Shown here piece by piece: positions 1-11,568 of a stretch of DNA of 64,000 nucleotides. The translations under genes and the position numbers were made by a program. Each line of letters begins with the position of its first letter. Positions within the stretch are counted from its first letter, which is position 1. The notes below the pieces were generated by a model. That model saw only the letters and a program-made list of their open reading frames with translations. It was not told the DNA's origin and did not search any database. This DNA is from Piscicola geometra (Eukaryota > Annelida > Clitellata > Hirudinida > Piscicolidae), in the NCBI GenBank assembly GCA_943735955.1, contig OX030960.1, positions 7,661,361 to 7,725,360 on the forward strand, written 5' to 3'.

Positions 1-1439
1 GTTTAATTGGTATAATTTAAAGTCTTAAAGGTATTCCATGACGTTTGGGAATTGCTATCTCAATTATTAATCATATTTATAATTGTTTGAAAATTCATTT
101 TCTTCATTAAAAAAAAATATATTATTATTAATATTATCACTATAAAAAATAAAAACCTAGGGTAGAGACAGAGACAGGCAGCAGGACAAGAAGTAGAACA
201 GAAAGAAGGACATTCATTTTGTGATAGAGGAGAAAGTTTAAAATCCTAAAGATGTTCTATTTATCCAAACTAATTCTATAATTTCCTAATTCTTTAACCA
301 GCTGCAGGATTACTTATAATATCTTTTCAAACGTGATAAGCCACTTGTCCTGGCCAACAGAACTAATTAACTTCTTTAAATACTTGAGGGTGGAGTTAAT
401 GCTCAGTTGTTTAGCAGGACTGACTTCCCTGACTCAGTTGGCCTCGCAAGCCGCTTCAAAGCTCGCAACCTCTCTTATAACAGAGCAGGGAGATAGGCGT
501 TTCAAAGTTGTAAGAAGAATTCAATAAGTATTACAAATATATGTGAGTGTGTGTTGGTTTTATAAGAAAACGATTAGGCATACAGACAAACACACACGAA
601 TTTGTAGACTCACGAAAAGGCATTCACGCCGTGAGTTATTCATAGCACACAAGCATTCCTCGAGGCATTGTCCTATGCGGAGTATTGTTGCAAAGAATAT
701 AACGAAGAACTTCATGACTAAACAAATAATGGACTTTCGTCTTTCGTTTTTTATTCTTTCAACAACGACTCAGTCGTTTGTTTTCGGATAAATACATTTG
801 TCCTACCACACGACACTTACTCACACGACGAGTTTTTTTTGATATTTTCTACTTAGATAAACGCTTATGCATTGCAAACAAATCGAAAGGTTAACTAAAT
901 AACAAACGATTCGCCATTTTCTTACTCTGCCACACTCTATTGCATTTTCTCATAAGCAGCTTAATAGTAATTTCTCATATTACTTATACAGCCCATAGCT
1001 TAGCCTTCTAAATGCTTACTCACACGGCCTTTCAATTGACGATATTTAGAGGACTTCATCCATATCTCATAACGAGGTAATCTTGTATCCAACGGGGTGG
1101 GTGGATAAAGTGTCGCATCTAAGTTGCAAGAATTATTGAGAATGCCATTGAAATTTCAAGAAAAATGAATTTAATAAAAAATGATAAATATTAATATTAT
1201 GACAAGATCACTTATGGGAGAAATGACAGAAGGGACAGAACGCTGTCAGAAAACTTCCTATAATTATAATAGTTAAAAGTAAAAATTATTTGAATAAAAA
1301 TGGTACTAGCGTTTTATAACTCTTCATTAAATATCCCTTTGAAAGCCATAAAAGAGACGTAACCAGTCTTTATTACAGCTAATAAAACGACTCTTTTAAA
1401 GTCGCAAAAATAAACACGAAAGATTATACTAAAGTAAAA
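1..1439. other. AT-rich intergenic DNA downstream of PBDC1
   Basis: No exon with family similarity or consistent splice phase was found on either strand. Short open frames near 333-527 and 543-791 have no recognisable domain and look like chance. The right part should hold the PBDC1 3' UTR, because that gene's stop codon is at 1440-1442 on the minus strand. Confidence 0.5.
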
Positions 1440-3456
1440 TTAATTACTTAAATTCTCTTTCTTCTTTCCGTACTTTTCCCTTAATCCGTTATTCAGTCCA
1501 TCTCTGTTTCGGACCACCTCTATAGCCAGCCACTGCGTCCTTGGAACTGTGGTGATGGAGGTAGATATGATGATGATAGTTTGAGTAGTGATAATATACA
1601 TGATAGGTACACATGACGATAGTTAAAATAGTTAGGGGTAAAAGTGATTATAGATAAAGTAATTAAGGTAAAATTGATGATCATATTGAGAAAAAAAGCC
1701 ACAACCACTGTCACCACCAACACCAACCATACCACCACCACAAACACCATCACCACTTACAACACCACCAACACACTCCTTTCACCAAAAAAAACCCTAA
1801 AGATTATACTAAATCAATTACCAATTTACCAACACCACCAATACTACTCCACCACTACCACTCCCCTCCAAAATCAAACATCCACTATACACAAACCAAC
1901 ACGCCACCACAAACACCCCCAAAACCAACAACTCCAACCCCCACTAACACAACCAACACTACCACCACGACACCCCCAAAACCTCTGCCAACACACAACA
2001 ACAACAACACCAACCAACCAACCAACCAACCAACCAACCAACCAACCAACCAACCAACCAACCAACCAACCAAGAAACCAGCCAACCAACCAAGCAAGCA
2101 ACCAACCAATGATAGTGTTGTCAGGCGAGATGTCTAGTTGGGCGTTGAGTCTGAGGAGGGTTGCCATGTTCCAGTCGGGCACCCTCGCCTCGAACTCTCC
2201 CAGGAAAGCCCGCCATTGCTGTGCGGTGGAGGGGTGAAGGGGAGGGATGAGGGGGAGGGGTGAGGTGGAGGGGTGGGGGAGAGGGGTGAGGTGGAGGGGT
2301 GGGGGAGAGGGGTGAGGTGGAGGGGTGAGGAGAAGGGGTGAGAGAGAGTGAGGTGTGGTTAGGTGGGAAAAAAGATCAGAAGTGTGGTAGAAAAAAGAGG
2401 TTAGAAGTGTGGTTGGAGAAAGAGATAAGAGGTGTAGTGGAGTGATTGAAGGTGTAGTGAAGTAGAAAGGTTGTGTGAAAGAGGTGAATATGGTAGTGTA
2501 AAAAGGGTTGAATGCTTGTAGTAATGGTTAAGAGTGAGTGCCAGGCGCTTGTGAGGATGGTGGAAATGCTTTGATACTGTGAATGCTTTGATACAGTGAA
2601 TGTAGAATTAGTAAATAGATTCACTTTTGAATTATCAGAATATTTAACAAAGCATATAAAAATTTGTATATTTCAATAACCAAAGTAAAATTTTCGGTGA
2701 TTCAGATAATTATATAATTCAGCTCCCTCCCCTCCTCCCCCAACCTCTTTAGCCTCAGGTGACTTTATGGACGATTCAGTAATGAGATCAAGTTGAAGGT
2801 CACTGAAGGTTGTCTTGACCTTATTGTACAGTTCATCATCCACTTTGCTCAGTCGTAAACAGGACGGATCAACAGAGGTTATAATCTGAAAGGTTTGAAA
2901 GGCTATAAGTATGAGGTTTTGGTTATTTAGATTTGTAAAAACCAATAACTGATACAGAAGAGATTCAAAGACATATAAGGATTGGAGAATTTGTTTGTGT
3001 GTGTTTTGTGAGCGTGTGGGTGTGATTGTAATCATATAGGTGTGAGTTTTTGATAAAAAATAAGTGTAACAAACATTGAAGTGTGTCTCAGCATGATCGA
3101 AAGCCTTCATCGCCCATGCCATTTCAATCTGGGGCTGGTGGATTAGAACGTGGGTGAGAACTTAAAATATAAAAGTTGCATTTACAAATAGTAAACTTAG
3201 CAGATATTGAGAGTGTAACTTAAGGAATTATGGATTGATGGAATACATTTTAAAATTACATCATTTCCGAAGCTATCAGCTGGTTGTTGGAGTATACTTT
3301 TTATGTTGTTGATTTCACTCTGGTTCTGGAAAAGTCATAATGCTGATATAAAACATGATGGTACAAAATTCAAATTACGTTATTATGCAAAAATCCAATT
3401 AACAAAATAATTATAATTTCTAAGATAATACAACTCACCAATCCATTCAGTCCCAT
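1440..3456 (-). CDS. PBDC1: PBDC1 (polysaccharide biosynthesis domain containing 1 / CXorf26 family)
   Basis: Six coding exons on the minus strand: 3439-3456, 3260-3325, 3075-3128, 2745-2885, 2107-2218, 1440-1546. They total 498 nt, giving 165 aa, and all phases agree. The protein shows the family signature in order: [15 protein letters not shown] (about 23-37), [16 protein letters not shown], a WRAFLGEFE stretch, TLLRLNA, then [13 protein letters not shown] near the end. These match the conserved core of the small eukaryotic PBDC1 family, whose biochemical role is poorly understood. The start is the only ATG upstream of a good donor (GTGAGT) in correct phase; its six-residue exon is the least certain part. 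Intron 5 (1547-2106) carries a CCAA array that runs into the exon 5 donor (GTTGGT), and intron 4 is G-rich. The gene is head-to-head with ATP5PB. Confidence 0.88.
2011..2106. repeat. (CCAA)n microsatellite in PBDC1 intron 5
   Basis: About 20 CCAA units with a few substitutions. On the gene's strand the array is (TTGG)n and begins at the 5' splice site of the exon ending at 2107. Confidence 0.9.
2231..2345. repeat. G-rich tandem repeat, about 26 bp period, in PBDC1 intron 4
   Basis: Repeats of GGGGTGAGGTGGAGGGGT with G-run spacers, three to four copies. It lies just upstream of the exon starting at 2218 on the gene strand, where it forms a C-rich acceptor tract. Confidence 0.75.
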
Positions 3457-3696
3457 TTCTGGATGAAGGTTTTGACAAAATTATCACGAATTTACTTATC
3501 GCTCAGGCCCTTTAAACTTTAAGTATTTCAAAGGTAGATAACATATTCCTTATAGGTAGTTGTTAAAAAAGATATATGCAATAATGATAAATTGGAAAAA
3601 AATGGAAATAAATATTTAAATTTAGTCATTCATTTCATAGTAATACCATCATAGTGTTTCTATGTTTTCGTACTTGTCTTAGATTTTAATTCTAAA
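3457..3696. promoter_or_regulatory. Divergent promoter region between PBDC1 and ATP5PB
   Basis: The 240 bp between the two start codons must hold both 5' UTRs and probably a shared bidirectional promoter. The sequence is AT-rich with no clear TATA element that I would single out. The call rests on gene orientation. Confidence 0.45.
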
Positions 3697-6218
3697 ATGC
3701 TTTCAAGACTTGCTCTTAGACAAGGTTAATCATTTTAAATATAAAATCCTTAGATTATTTGTATTTAAAAATTTTAATTTATACATTCAATTTTTAAACC
3801 TTTTTTATAAAGTTTCAAGGTTAGCGAGGGGCTACCGACAACATATAATATTCTAGTTTAAAATAAAAGTATCTTTAAAAAAAGTGTCAAATAAATACTT
3901 CTATAAATAGTTATAAAAACTATTTTTATGATTTAGAAATTTATATTGCAAAAAGGATCTTTAAATATTCCCAGGAAACTTGCTGAGGTCAAGCGTTTTG
4001 CTGTGCAGACAGGCCACAACTGCTGCACCAAAGACTGTAAATGGCTGTCCTGTGTATCCGGAAGTGGACACCAGTATTGAAGCGGTTCGTTTTGCAACTT
4101 TATAGTTGACCAATTACACTACAGTTTATTTTAATAGCTAAGTAAATTGTAATTATCACATTTTAAAAAGTAATAATTAAATTCAATTATTTAATAAACT
4201 CCAACATTTCTGCAGAGGCTGAAGAACTGGGATGAGGCGAACAAGTTGTTCTTCAGTGAACAGAGGGATGAAAAGAACTTTCCTCTCTTGAAGATGCCAG
4301 ACGAGTGTCCACCAACCAGACTCGTTTTCCTACCAGCCACTTGGTTCGAGAACTTCTATGAGAAGACTGGAGTGTCTGGTAGGTGTGAAGGGTTGTTATT
4401 TTGAGGGTGTGGTCATTAAATAGAGATAGATATGAAAAGTATAGAGATTTAACTGAGAGGGCTAAGAATAAAAAGAGAAGATATTAATTGCATTAATTAA
4501 TAAATTATTTACAAAATTATATTTTATACATTTTGATGGAGCAAATTTCATTTAACAGTTCTTTTCTAACTGAACATACACCACACACACATGCACATTA
4601 CACCCATCACACCACACTTCCACATTACATTACACACTTATCACACATACACACACATGAACATTACACCAATCACACCACACTACCACATTACATCATA
4701 GGCACACACACATACATGTTACACCCATCTCACTACAGTGCATCCCTTTATCATCACACGCATACCCATTAAATCCATCTAAGTCCACCACCACAACACA
4801 TCACATGCTCATCACTCCCCCCCTATGTCTTCACAGGTCCTTACATGCTGTGCTTTGGACTGACGACGTTCGTTTTCTCGAAGGAGATCGTCATGATCGA
4901 GCACCAGTTCGCGCACTTCCTCGCCTTCTGGGGCGCCTTCTACCTCATCTGCCGCAAGTGGGGCGACAAGATCAGCCACTTCCTCGCGAGCTCTGCTGAC
5001 GTGCGTGTGGTGTGGTCTTGGTGGTGTGGTTATGCGTTACACGTTAATAATATTCGTCGTTTTATTTTATTGTATTGTATGCGGGTACTGGTGATTGTGG
5101 TGAAGGAATTCATGTTTAAATTGTAGAATTTTGCGAATCTTTTAGTCTAGATATAGACATTTTAATTCATTCTTAATCCTATTAGCTTTTTATTATTTAA
5201 TCAATTCAATTCTCTCTCCTCCATCCAACCTTACACCTTCATTCTCTTCTTTCCCTTTGGCAACTTTATATTCCTATTCCGCCCCTACTCTTCCATCAGC
5301 ATCCTACTTTTCCTCCCACTCTCACATTTTCTTCTATCTATTCATCATAGTTTCTTCTTCCTTCATCTCTTCTCTGCCCACCCTCACATCCCTATCTCTT
5401 TTTTATAATTCTTTCATCTTCCATCTCCCCACTCCCCTCTCTCCTTCACTCCATCCTCAACCACACCAGCGCGTCAACGACGAGATGTACACGAAGCCGC
5501 TGCAGCAACTGCGTCTGGGCAGCGAGGAGACCATCAAGGAATTGGAGAAGGTCGGCTGGCAGGAGGAGGGGCAGAAGTACCTATGGCAGTCCAAGAAGGT
5601 GGGTGGGGGTGCAATGAAGTGGAGTGGAGGGAGTGGGGGGGGGAGTTTAGGGTGAAGATGTTTGGAGGGAGGTGATGTGCTGGTGGAGTGGGAGGGCGGT
5701 CGTGGTAGGGATGATGAGGATGCTTGGAGGGAAGTGGGGATGATGAGGGTGGTGCTTGATTGAGTTTGTGGTGGATTAGGTACTGTGGTGTGGTGGGATG
5801 TTAGTGCCGGGGTAGCCTGCTATAGAAAACACATACACATAAATAGACACACAAACACACACACATAAATAGACACACATATACACATAGACACACACAC
5901 ACACATATACACACGGCTACAGGAGAATTTGGACTTGCAGCTGGAGAGCTCGTACAGGCAGAGGCTCGGAGAGGTGTACCAGGGAGTGAAGCGAAGACTG
6001 GTGACCTATTTACATCTAATTACTTACACTTACTATCCAATCATCTATTGAGTTCTATGACCTATTTACATTATAAGTTCCACAAACTCTCTCCTCAAGT
6101 GTCATATTCATCACCAACGCTCACATCCACATCCACTCAAGCATCTTATTCATCTCTAACACACACCCTCCCAATCGTCATAATCATCATGATCATCACC
6201 ACTACCTAAACATCATCA

Positions 6219-6273
<55 letters not shown>

Positions 6274-6300
6274 ACACACACACACACACACACACACACA

Positions 6301-6333
<33 letters not shown>

Positions 6334-6763
6334 ACACACACACACACACAGGACTACATGGTGGAGAAGGAGTCGCTGCAGAGGAGGGTGGAGCAAGAGC
6401 ACATGTCGAAGTGGATCGTCGATAGTGTCATCAAGAGCATCACTCCTCAACAGGTGCTGCTGATGATGATGATGATCATTGATGGGGTGGTGATGAGGAG
6501 GAGGGGGTTTTGAGGGTGGTGGTGAAGAGAAGGAGGATAGGTTTAATAAACTTTTCTGTGTTTTTACTATTAGAGTTGGTTCAATCCTTTTATTATATTC
6601 CTTTAAAAGAATTTTTATAATTAGACTTTATGCCTCATTTTACTCCTAATTTTTTTTATTTCTATTATTAATATATTATCTGCTTTTTTTGCAGGAAAAG
6701 GATGCTCTCTCGAAGTGCATAGCCGACCTCAAGGCCCTGTCTCAGAGGCAGGCAACCGCTTGA
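3697..6763 (+). CDS. ATP5PB: ATP synthase subunit b, mitochondrial
   Basis: Subunit b of the F1Fo ATP synthase peripheral stalk, in the mitochondrial inner membrane. Eight exons: 3697-3724, 3975-4084, 4216-4378, 4837-5000, 5470-5598, 5923-6000, 6352-6453, 6695-6763; 843 nt, 280 aa. Residues 1-35 form a basic, Ser/Ala-rich mitochondrial presequence (MLSRLALRQGNLLRSS). Two hydrophobic segments follow (YMLCFGLTTFVFSKEIV and HFLAFWGAFYLICRKW), then a long charged helix ending in KEQEHM-like EQEHMSKWIVDSVIKSITPQQEKDA in pieces, typical of Mt_ATP-synt_B. Length is near the roughly 256-aa vertebrate precursor. A polyadenylation signal AATAAA is 12 bp after the stop. The exon 7 acceptor sits at the end of a CA array with three decoy acceptors. 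Confidence 0.95.
4560..4790. repeat. Degenerate CA/CAT-rich tandem repeat in ATP5PB intron 3
   Basis: Imperfect units containing ACACCACACTTCCACATTAC recur about three times between 4570 and 4770, immediately upstream of the exon 4 acceptor at 4836. Confidence 0.6.
6218..6351. repeat. (CA)n array ending at the ATP5PB exon 7 acceptor
   Basis: CA dinucleotides interrupted three times by CAGGAC (AG at 6271, 6300 and 6331). The real acceptor AG is at 6350-6351 in the same context, CACACAGGAC. Confidence 0.92.
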
Positions 6764-7447
6764 GGGGAATATGAAAATAAAAAGATCATAGATGGCGTTA
6801 ATATCAATAAAAATAAAAATTATATATTATTATTATTATTAATATAAAAAAATTGCATTTTCATAATAATAATAATAATAATAATGGTGAAAATGTTGTT
6901 TTATGTATAAATTTTTTTTAAATAAATAATAGTTTTAAATAGTTGGTGAACACTAATAAAGTTATAATTTAATTAATAGCTTAATTTTATAAATCAATAA
7001 ATTGTGTTATTAGTTGTTGATGCTTATGCGATATTGGCAGTAAAGCTGGGGGACCCAAAAAAGTTCAACTACTTTGACATACATTTTCAACAAAGTTTTT
7101 TGGGAAATTATTCAGAAAAGCTACACTCTTTAAATTGAGCTCGACAGGTTAAATACAGAGAACCATCGAACAGCAGTGAGAAATGAGTGAGCAACTGATG
7201 ATTGGATGAGGGAGTTGTGGAACTCATAAAGTATCTCTAAAACATCCTTAAAAGGGTTATACATCTTTTTCAATGTAACTGCTTCTCTGAGCAAGCTTTT
7301 CCGCTGCTTTTTTAATGGTCTGGATTTATGCCGGTTTTATGGAAGACATTGATAGGTCAGGGTGAGTGAGTATTTTCCGAGAGTGGTGTGTGAATACTAA
7401 GATTAAAGTGGTTTTTAGGATTATTGAGGGGGTGCATCCAATGGTTT
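6764..7447. other. Convergent intergenic region, ATP5PB / RAB tail-to-tail
   Basis: Contains the ATP5PB polyadenylation signal AATAAA at 6776-6781, then AT-rich sequence with ATT trinucleotide runs. The RAB 3' UTR must lie in the right part. No further exon was found. Confidence 0.55.
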
Positions 7448-10400
7448 TCAGCTACAGCATGGTGTACTAAGGAATTGTTGCTCGTTTGTTTCCAGGTTGA
7501 ATGTTGAGTTAGGCATCGGATTAGCTTGTCTGGTCTTTTGGTAAAGAAGATTTCTGTGAAGTTGATTTTGGTGGTGATGATGATGAGGATGAAGATAATG
7601 ATGATGATGATTCTGTCATAGTTAAGGCTATATTGTTTTATCATTAAAGCGGTGTCTACCTGGCAATTGTTTCGAAAGCCAGATCGACGTTTGTGGCTGT
7701 TTTGGCGCTCGTCTCGAAAAACTCCACTCCGAATTGCTGTCGGGAAGGAGAAATAATTTATTTATTCAGTGCTGCTCAAGTCTATTCCTACTGTTAATCA
7801 ATTGAAACACTGGCTTAGTTAGGTGAACGAGTATGTAACGACTCTCAGTTTGACCAATGAATAATGGCTCTAGCTTCGAGTGCAACCGATGCCCTAGTAA
7901 CCCATAGGCGTGAATTGGAAAATTTTCAGCTTAAATGACCTAGAAGCTCGTTCGGGTTATACGCCACTATAAATAAGTAAATCATTGATAATATTAATAT
8001 TATATAAAAAAATCTTATTATAACTAATATATCTCAAAACTGTGTTACCGCAACTACTATCGTCTTCACCCACCCACGCAAGCACCCACACCACCAGCAC
8101 CACGACCACCACCACCACCCACGCAACCACCACCACCACCGCCATCCACCTTCGAAATGGCCTCCCCGTCTTCCTTTTTCACCTCCTTTTCATCCACCAT
8201 GTCGGCCTTGTTCCCGATCAGAATGATCACCACATCTTCCCGCGCGTACTCATTTATCTCGGCCAACCACGCCTGCGTTGGTCACGTGCATGCATGAATC
8301 GGATGGATGACATGCATTTGTATGCAGTGACTGTGTTCTTTGCAGTGTACAACGTATACTCAGAGTGATTGATTAATTGGTTGGTTGGTTGATTGATTGG
8401 TTGGTTGAGTGATTAATTGATTGATTCACGGGCGGCGATCTGCTGCAAATATTGGGTGGGTCCTACCCAGAATGGGTGGTGATCCTGGGGGGGTCCTGGG
8501 GTCACTACCTTTAAGGTGGACCCCTCACTACCAACAAGTGTGGAGGTTCGGACCATCGCCGCCCATGTATTGATTGATCGGATGATTTAAACTATAATTA
8601 TTTATATTTTTCGTAATTGATTAAAAAAATATTTTTATTATTAATTGTCTGCTTCTCACGCTGATGTTGTTGAAACTCGTTCTGTTTGTGACGTCATAGA
8701 GGAGAAAGAGAGCTTGATGGATGGATGGATGGATGGATGGATGGATGGATGGATGGATGGATGGATGGATGGATAGATGGATGGATGGATGGATGGATGG
8801 ATGGATGGATGGATGGATGGATGGATGGATGGATGGATGGATGGATGGATGGATGGATGGATGGATGGATGAATGGATGGATGAATGGATGGATGAATGG
8901 ATGGATGAATGGATGGATGAATGGATGGATGAATGGATGGATGAATGGATGGATGAATGGATGGATGGATAGATGGATGGATGGATGGATGGATGGATGG
9001 ATGGATGGATGGATGGATGGATGGATGAATGGATGGATGGATGGATGGATGGATGGATGGATGGATGGATGGATGGATGGATGGATGGATGGATGGATGG
9101 ATGGATGGATGGATGGATGGATGGATGGATGGATGGATGGATGGATGGATGGATAGATGGATGGATGGATGGATGGATGGATGGATGGATGGATGGATGG
9201 ATGGATGGATGGATGGATGGATGGATGGATGGATGGATGGATGGATGGATGGATGGATGAATGGATGGATGAATGGATGGATGAATGGATGGATGAATGG
9301 ATGGATGAATGGATGGATGAATGGATGGATGAATGGATGGATGAATGGATGGATGGATAGATGGATGGATGGATGGATGGATGGATGGATGGATGGATGG
9401 ATGGATGGATGAATGGATGGATGGATGGATGGATGGATGGATGGATGGATGGATGGATGGATGGATGGATGGATGGATGGATGGATGGATGGATGGATGG
9501 ATGGATGGATGGATGGATGGATGGATGGATGGATAGATGGATGGATGGATGGATGGATGGATGGATGGATGGATGGATGGATGGATGGATGGATGGATGG
9601 ATGGATGGATGGATGGATGGATGGATGGATGGATGGATGGATGAATGGTTGGATTAAATACAAATAAAATCCTGAAATCTTAATCTTAAATCTTTTACAA
9701 GTCCAATATTAATAATTGTTATCAATTAAACTAAAATTAATTTAATTTTTTGATGCCTTATTAGAGGCATAGCAACAGCAAATACCTTGCGCGTCTCTGT
9801 AGTAGGCGTGTGAGATGCTCCTGAACCTCTCCTGGCCTGCGGTGTCCCAGATCTGCAACTTCACCTTGACCCCTGCCACCATCACTGTCTTGTTCTATGT
9901 ACGTGTGTGTGTGTGTCTGTGATTTTGTATGTGTGTCTCTATGACTTTTTTATGTGTACGTCTGAGATGAGGTAAGATTTTTAAAATTCTAGACCAACAA
10001 ATTATATTTATTTTCTATCAATAAGTGTCAATCTCTACATTTTCAATGCATTCATTCATCTATTTATGTATTCATTCATGCGTCCATCCATCCATCCATC
10101 CATCCATCCATCGATTCATCCATCCATCCATCCGTCCATCCATCCATCCATCCATCCATCCATCCATCCATCCATCCATCCATCCATCTATCTATCTATC
10201 CATCCATCCATCCATCCATCCATCCATCCACACCCACAGTAAATCCAATGCCAACAGTGGCAGCGAAGGATGCCGGGTGAAACTTCTTCTGGTCGAACTG
10301 CACCAGGAAGGAGGTCTTTCCCACTCCACTGTCGCCCACCAAAATCGTCTGCGAAATGAGTAAATGCGGTGGGGGGGAGGGGAGGAAGGGGAGGGAGGGG

Positions 10401-10743
10401 AGTGGAAGGGAGGGAGGGGAGGGGAAGGAAGGGAAGAGAGGGTGTGTGGAAAGATTTTAGTTATCCATGTCATGTTCATCTGATCTGATTGATATAGAAA
10501 AACTCATTTTTAGTGAGCTCTTGATTAAATTAGCTCAACCATCTCAACATCAACCCCTACCGATAAAAAAACATATTTAAATGACAACAAAACTTCTCAA
10601 ACAACAACTCTACAATCACCAAAATAACCACTTACACCCCTACAACAACAACAACAACAACAACAACAATCGCAACAACTACCCACTTTCTGTATGATGC
10701 TCTCATCATAATCTTCCTTTGCGGGTATGTTAACTTGCGACAT
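7448..10743 (-). CDS. RAB26/RAB37-like small GTPase
   Basis: Ras-superfamily GTPase of the secretory-vesicle RAB26/37 group. Seven exons on minus: 10687-10743, 10238-10348, 9786-9894, 8660-8712, 8150-8272, 7660-7736, 7448-7553; 636 nt, 211 aa. Motifs in order: P-loop GDSGVGKT (24-31), ATVGIGF switch I region, WDTAGQE (72-78), a HAYYRDA segment typical of RAB26/37, NKAD (131-134), ETSAK (159-163), and a C-terminal double cysteine PCCS (209-210) for geranylgeranylation. The last exon was recognised by its acceptor, phase and CC ending. Switch I has GIGF where RABs usually have GIDF. The N-terminus is short compared with vertebrate RAB26. Intron 3 is almost wholly an ATCC array ending at the exon 4 acceptor. 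RAB26 versus RAB37 cannot be settled here. Confidence 0.92.
7803..7977 (+). mobile_element. tRNA-like SINE, family A, copy 1
   Basis: An A-box-like TGGCTTAGTTAGG is followed about 60 bp later by a B-box-like GCTTCGAGTGCAACC, the layout of an internal RNA polymerase III promoter. The element ends near TATACGCCACTATAAATAAG. The same body and the same 3' end occur near 61141-61300 on the minus strand, and the promoter part near 32118-32200. It lies between RAB exons 5 and 6. Confidence 0.65.
8427..8567. mobile_element. Possible MITE with inverted ends in a RAB intron
   Basis: Terminal inverted repeats: CACGGGCGGCGAT on the left and the reverse complement of ATCGCCGCCCATG on the right, 12 of 13 matching. 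Both flanks carry ATTGATTGAT, which would fit a target-site duplication, but the left flank is itself ATTG-rich so the duplication is weak evidence. The interior is GC-rich compared with its surroundings and has no ORF. Confidence 0.4.
8717..9655. repeat. (GGAT)n array, about 235 units, with higher-order structure
   Basis: Nearly pure GGAT/ATCC tetramers fill RAB intron 3. GAAT variants form two blocks of eight 12-mers (about 8870-8957 and 9257-9345), and AGATGG variants occur at 8775, 8971, 9155, 9359 and 9535. Matching variants are 380-388 bp apart, so a block of about 96 tetramers has been duplicated. On the gene strand the array ends four bases before the exon 4 acceptor. Confidence 0.97.
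10080..10231. repeat. (CATC)n array in RAB intron 2
   Basis: Imperfect CATC tetramers with CTAT and CGTC variants. The array stops at the CACCCAC donor sequence (GTGGGTG on the gene strand) of the exon ending at 10238. Confidence 0.93.
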
Positions 10744-11568
10744 CTTTTGAATTCTCACTCTCAAACCCGATCAATTCGTTCTTCGAGTTTTCTTAAATAA
10801 ACCATTATTTTATCTATTTTTCCACAAAATATTTCATTTAAACAGGTTTTAAAATTATTTTGAAATGGGTAGAATTTCATGAAGAATCCATTGGAAATTG
10901 AAAGAAGTGAAATAACATTTACTCCAAGGCCATTCCAAGATTGACAACTCCAATGCTACCACGCTGTACGCATTGTGCACTTCTTGTGCGCATGTATGCT
11001 TATAAATATGTTTCGACCCGTTTGAGAATAAAGCTATAAAAAAATATAATCAAAGAATACATTTTCAAAGCATCTAACTTTAACCCTCACACTTGCTATA
11101 TTCTAGAATATATTGCAACCTTTTTGGACCAAGCAACAAATTAGGAATTCATAAATATTTTATTGTAAAGTTTAGGGAATTTATTCTCCATCGGGCAGTA
11201 TTCTCAAATGGGTTGGAAAATACATGACATATTTGAGGTATATAGGAAATCAATTGGGTTGTAGTGTAGTAGATTGTATATTGTTGCATTATACAATACT
11301 TCTTTTCATGTATAAGTGATTGCAGTGTCATGTAAAAATATGAGACTGCAATCCCATTGATTTCATATAAATCTAAAATCAATTCGATAGAAGTTTTATA
11401 AATTATTTAATCTGTTCAAAATAGATTTTTAGATATAATTGTAAAAGTTTTTTATAACTTCATCATCAATTATCTAAGTATTATTTTCGGTTAAATACCT
11501 AGCTTGATTTTCAAGTCTATGGCACCTATTGTCTTATCTTCTTTTATCGTTACCGCACATGTGTTAAG
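10744..11568. promoter_or_regulatory. Divergent region between RAB and DDX21
   Basis: 825 bp separate the two start codons, which face outward. The DNA is AT-rich and no exon was found. It should contain both promoters and 5' UTRs. Confidence 0.4.

Noticed and set aside
7131..7311. Alternative last exon for the RAB gene (minus, reading PLKKQRKSLLREA)
   Set aside because: The exon at 7448-7553 fits phase, acceptor and the expected C-terminal double cysteine; this candidate lacks a prenylation motif.
8656..9663. 335-codon open frame of HPSI repeats on minus
   Set aside because: It is the ATCC microsatellite of a RAB intron; every reading frame of the array is open.
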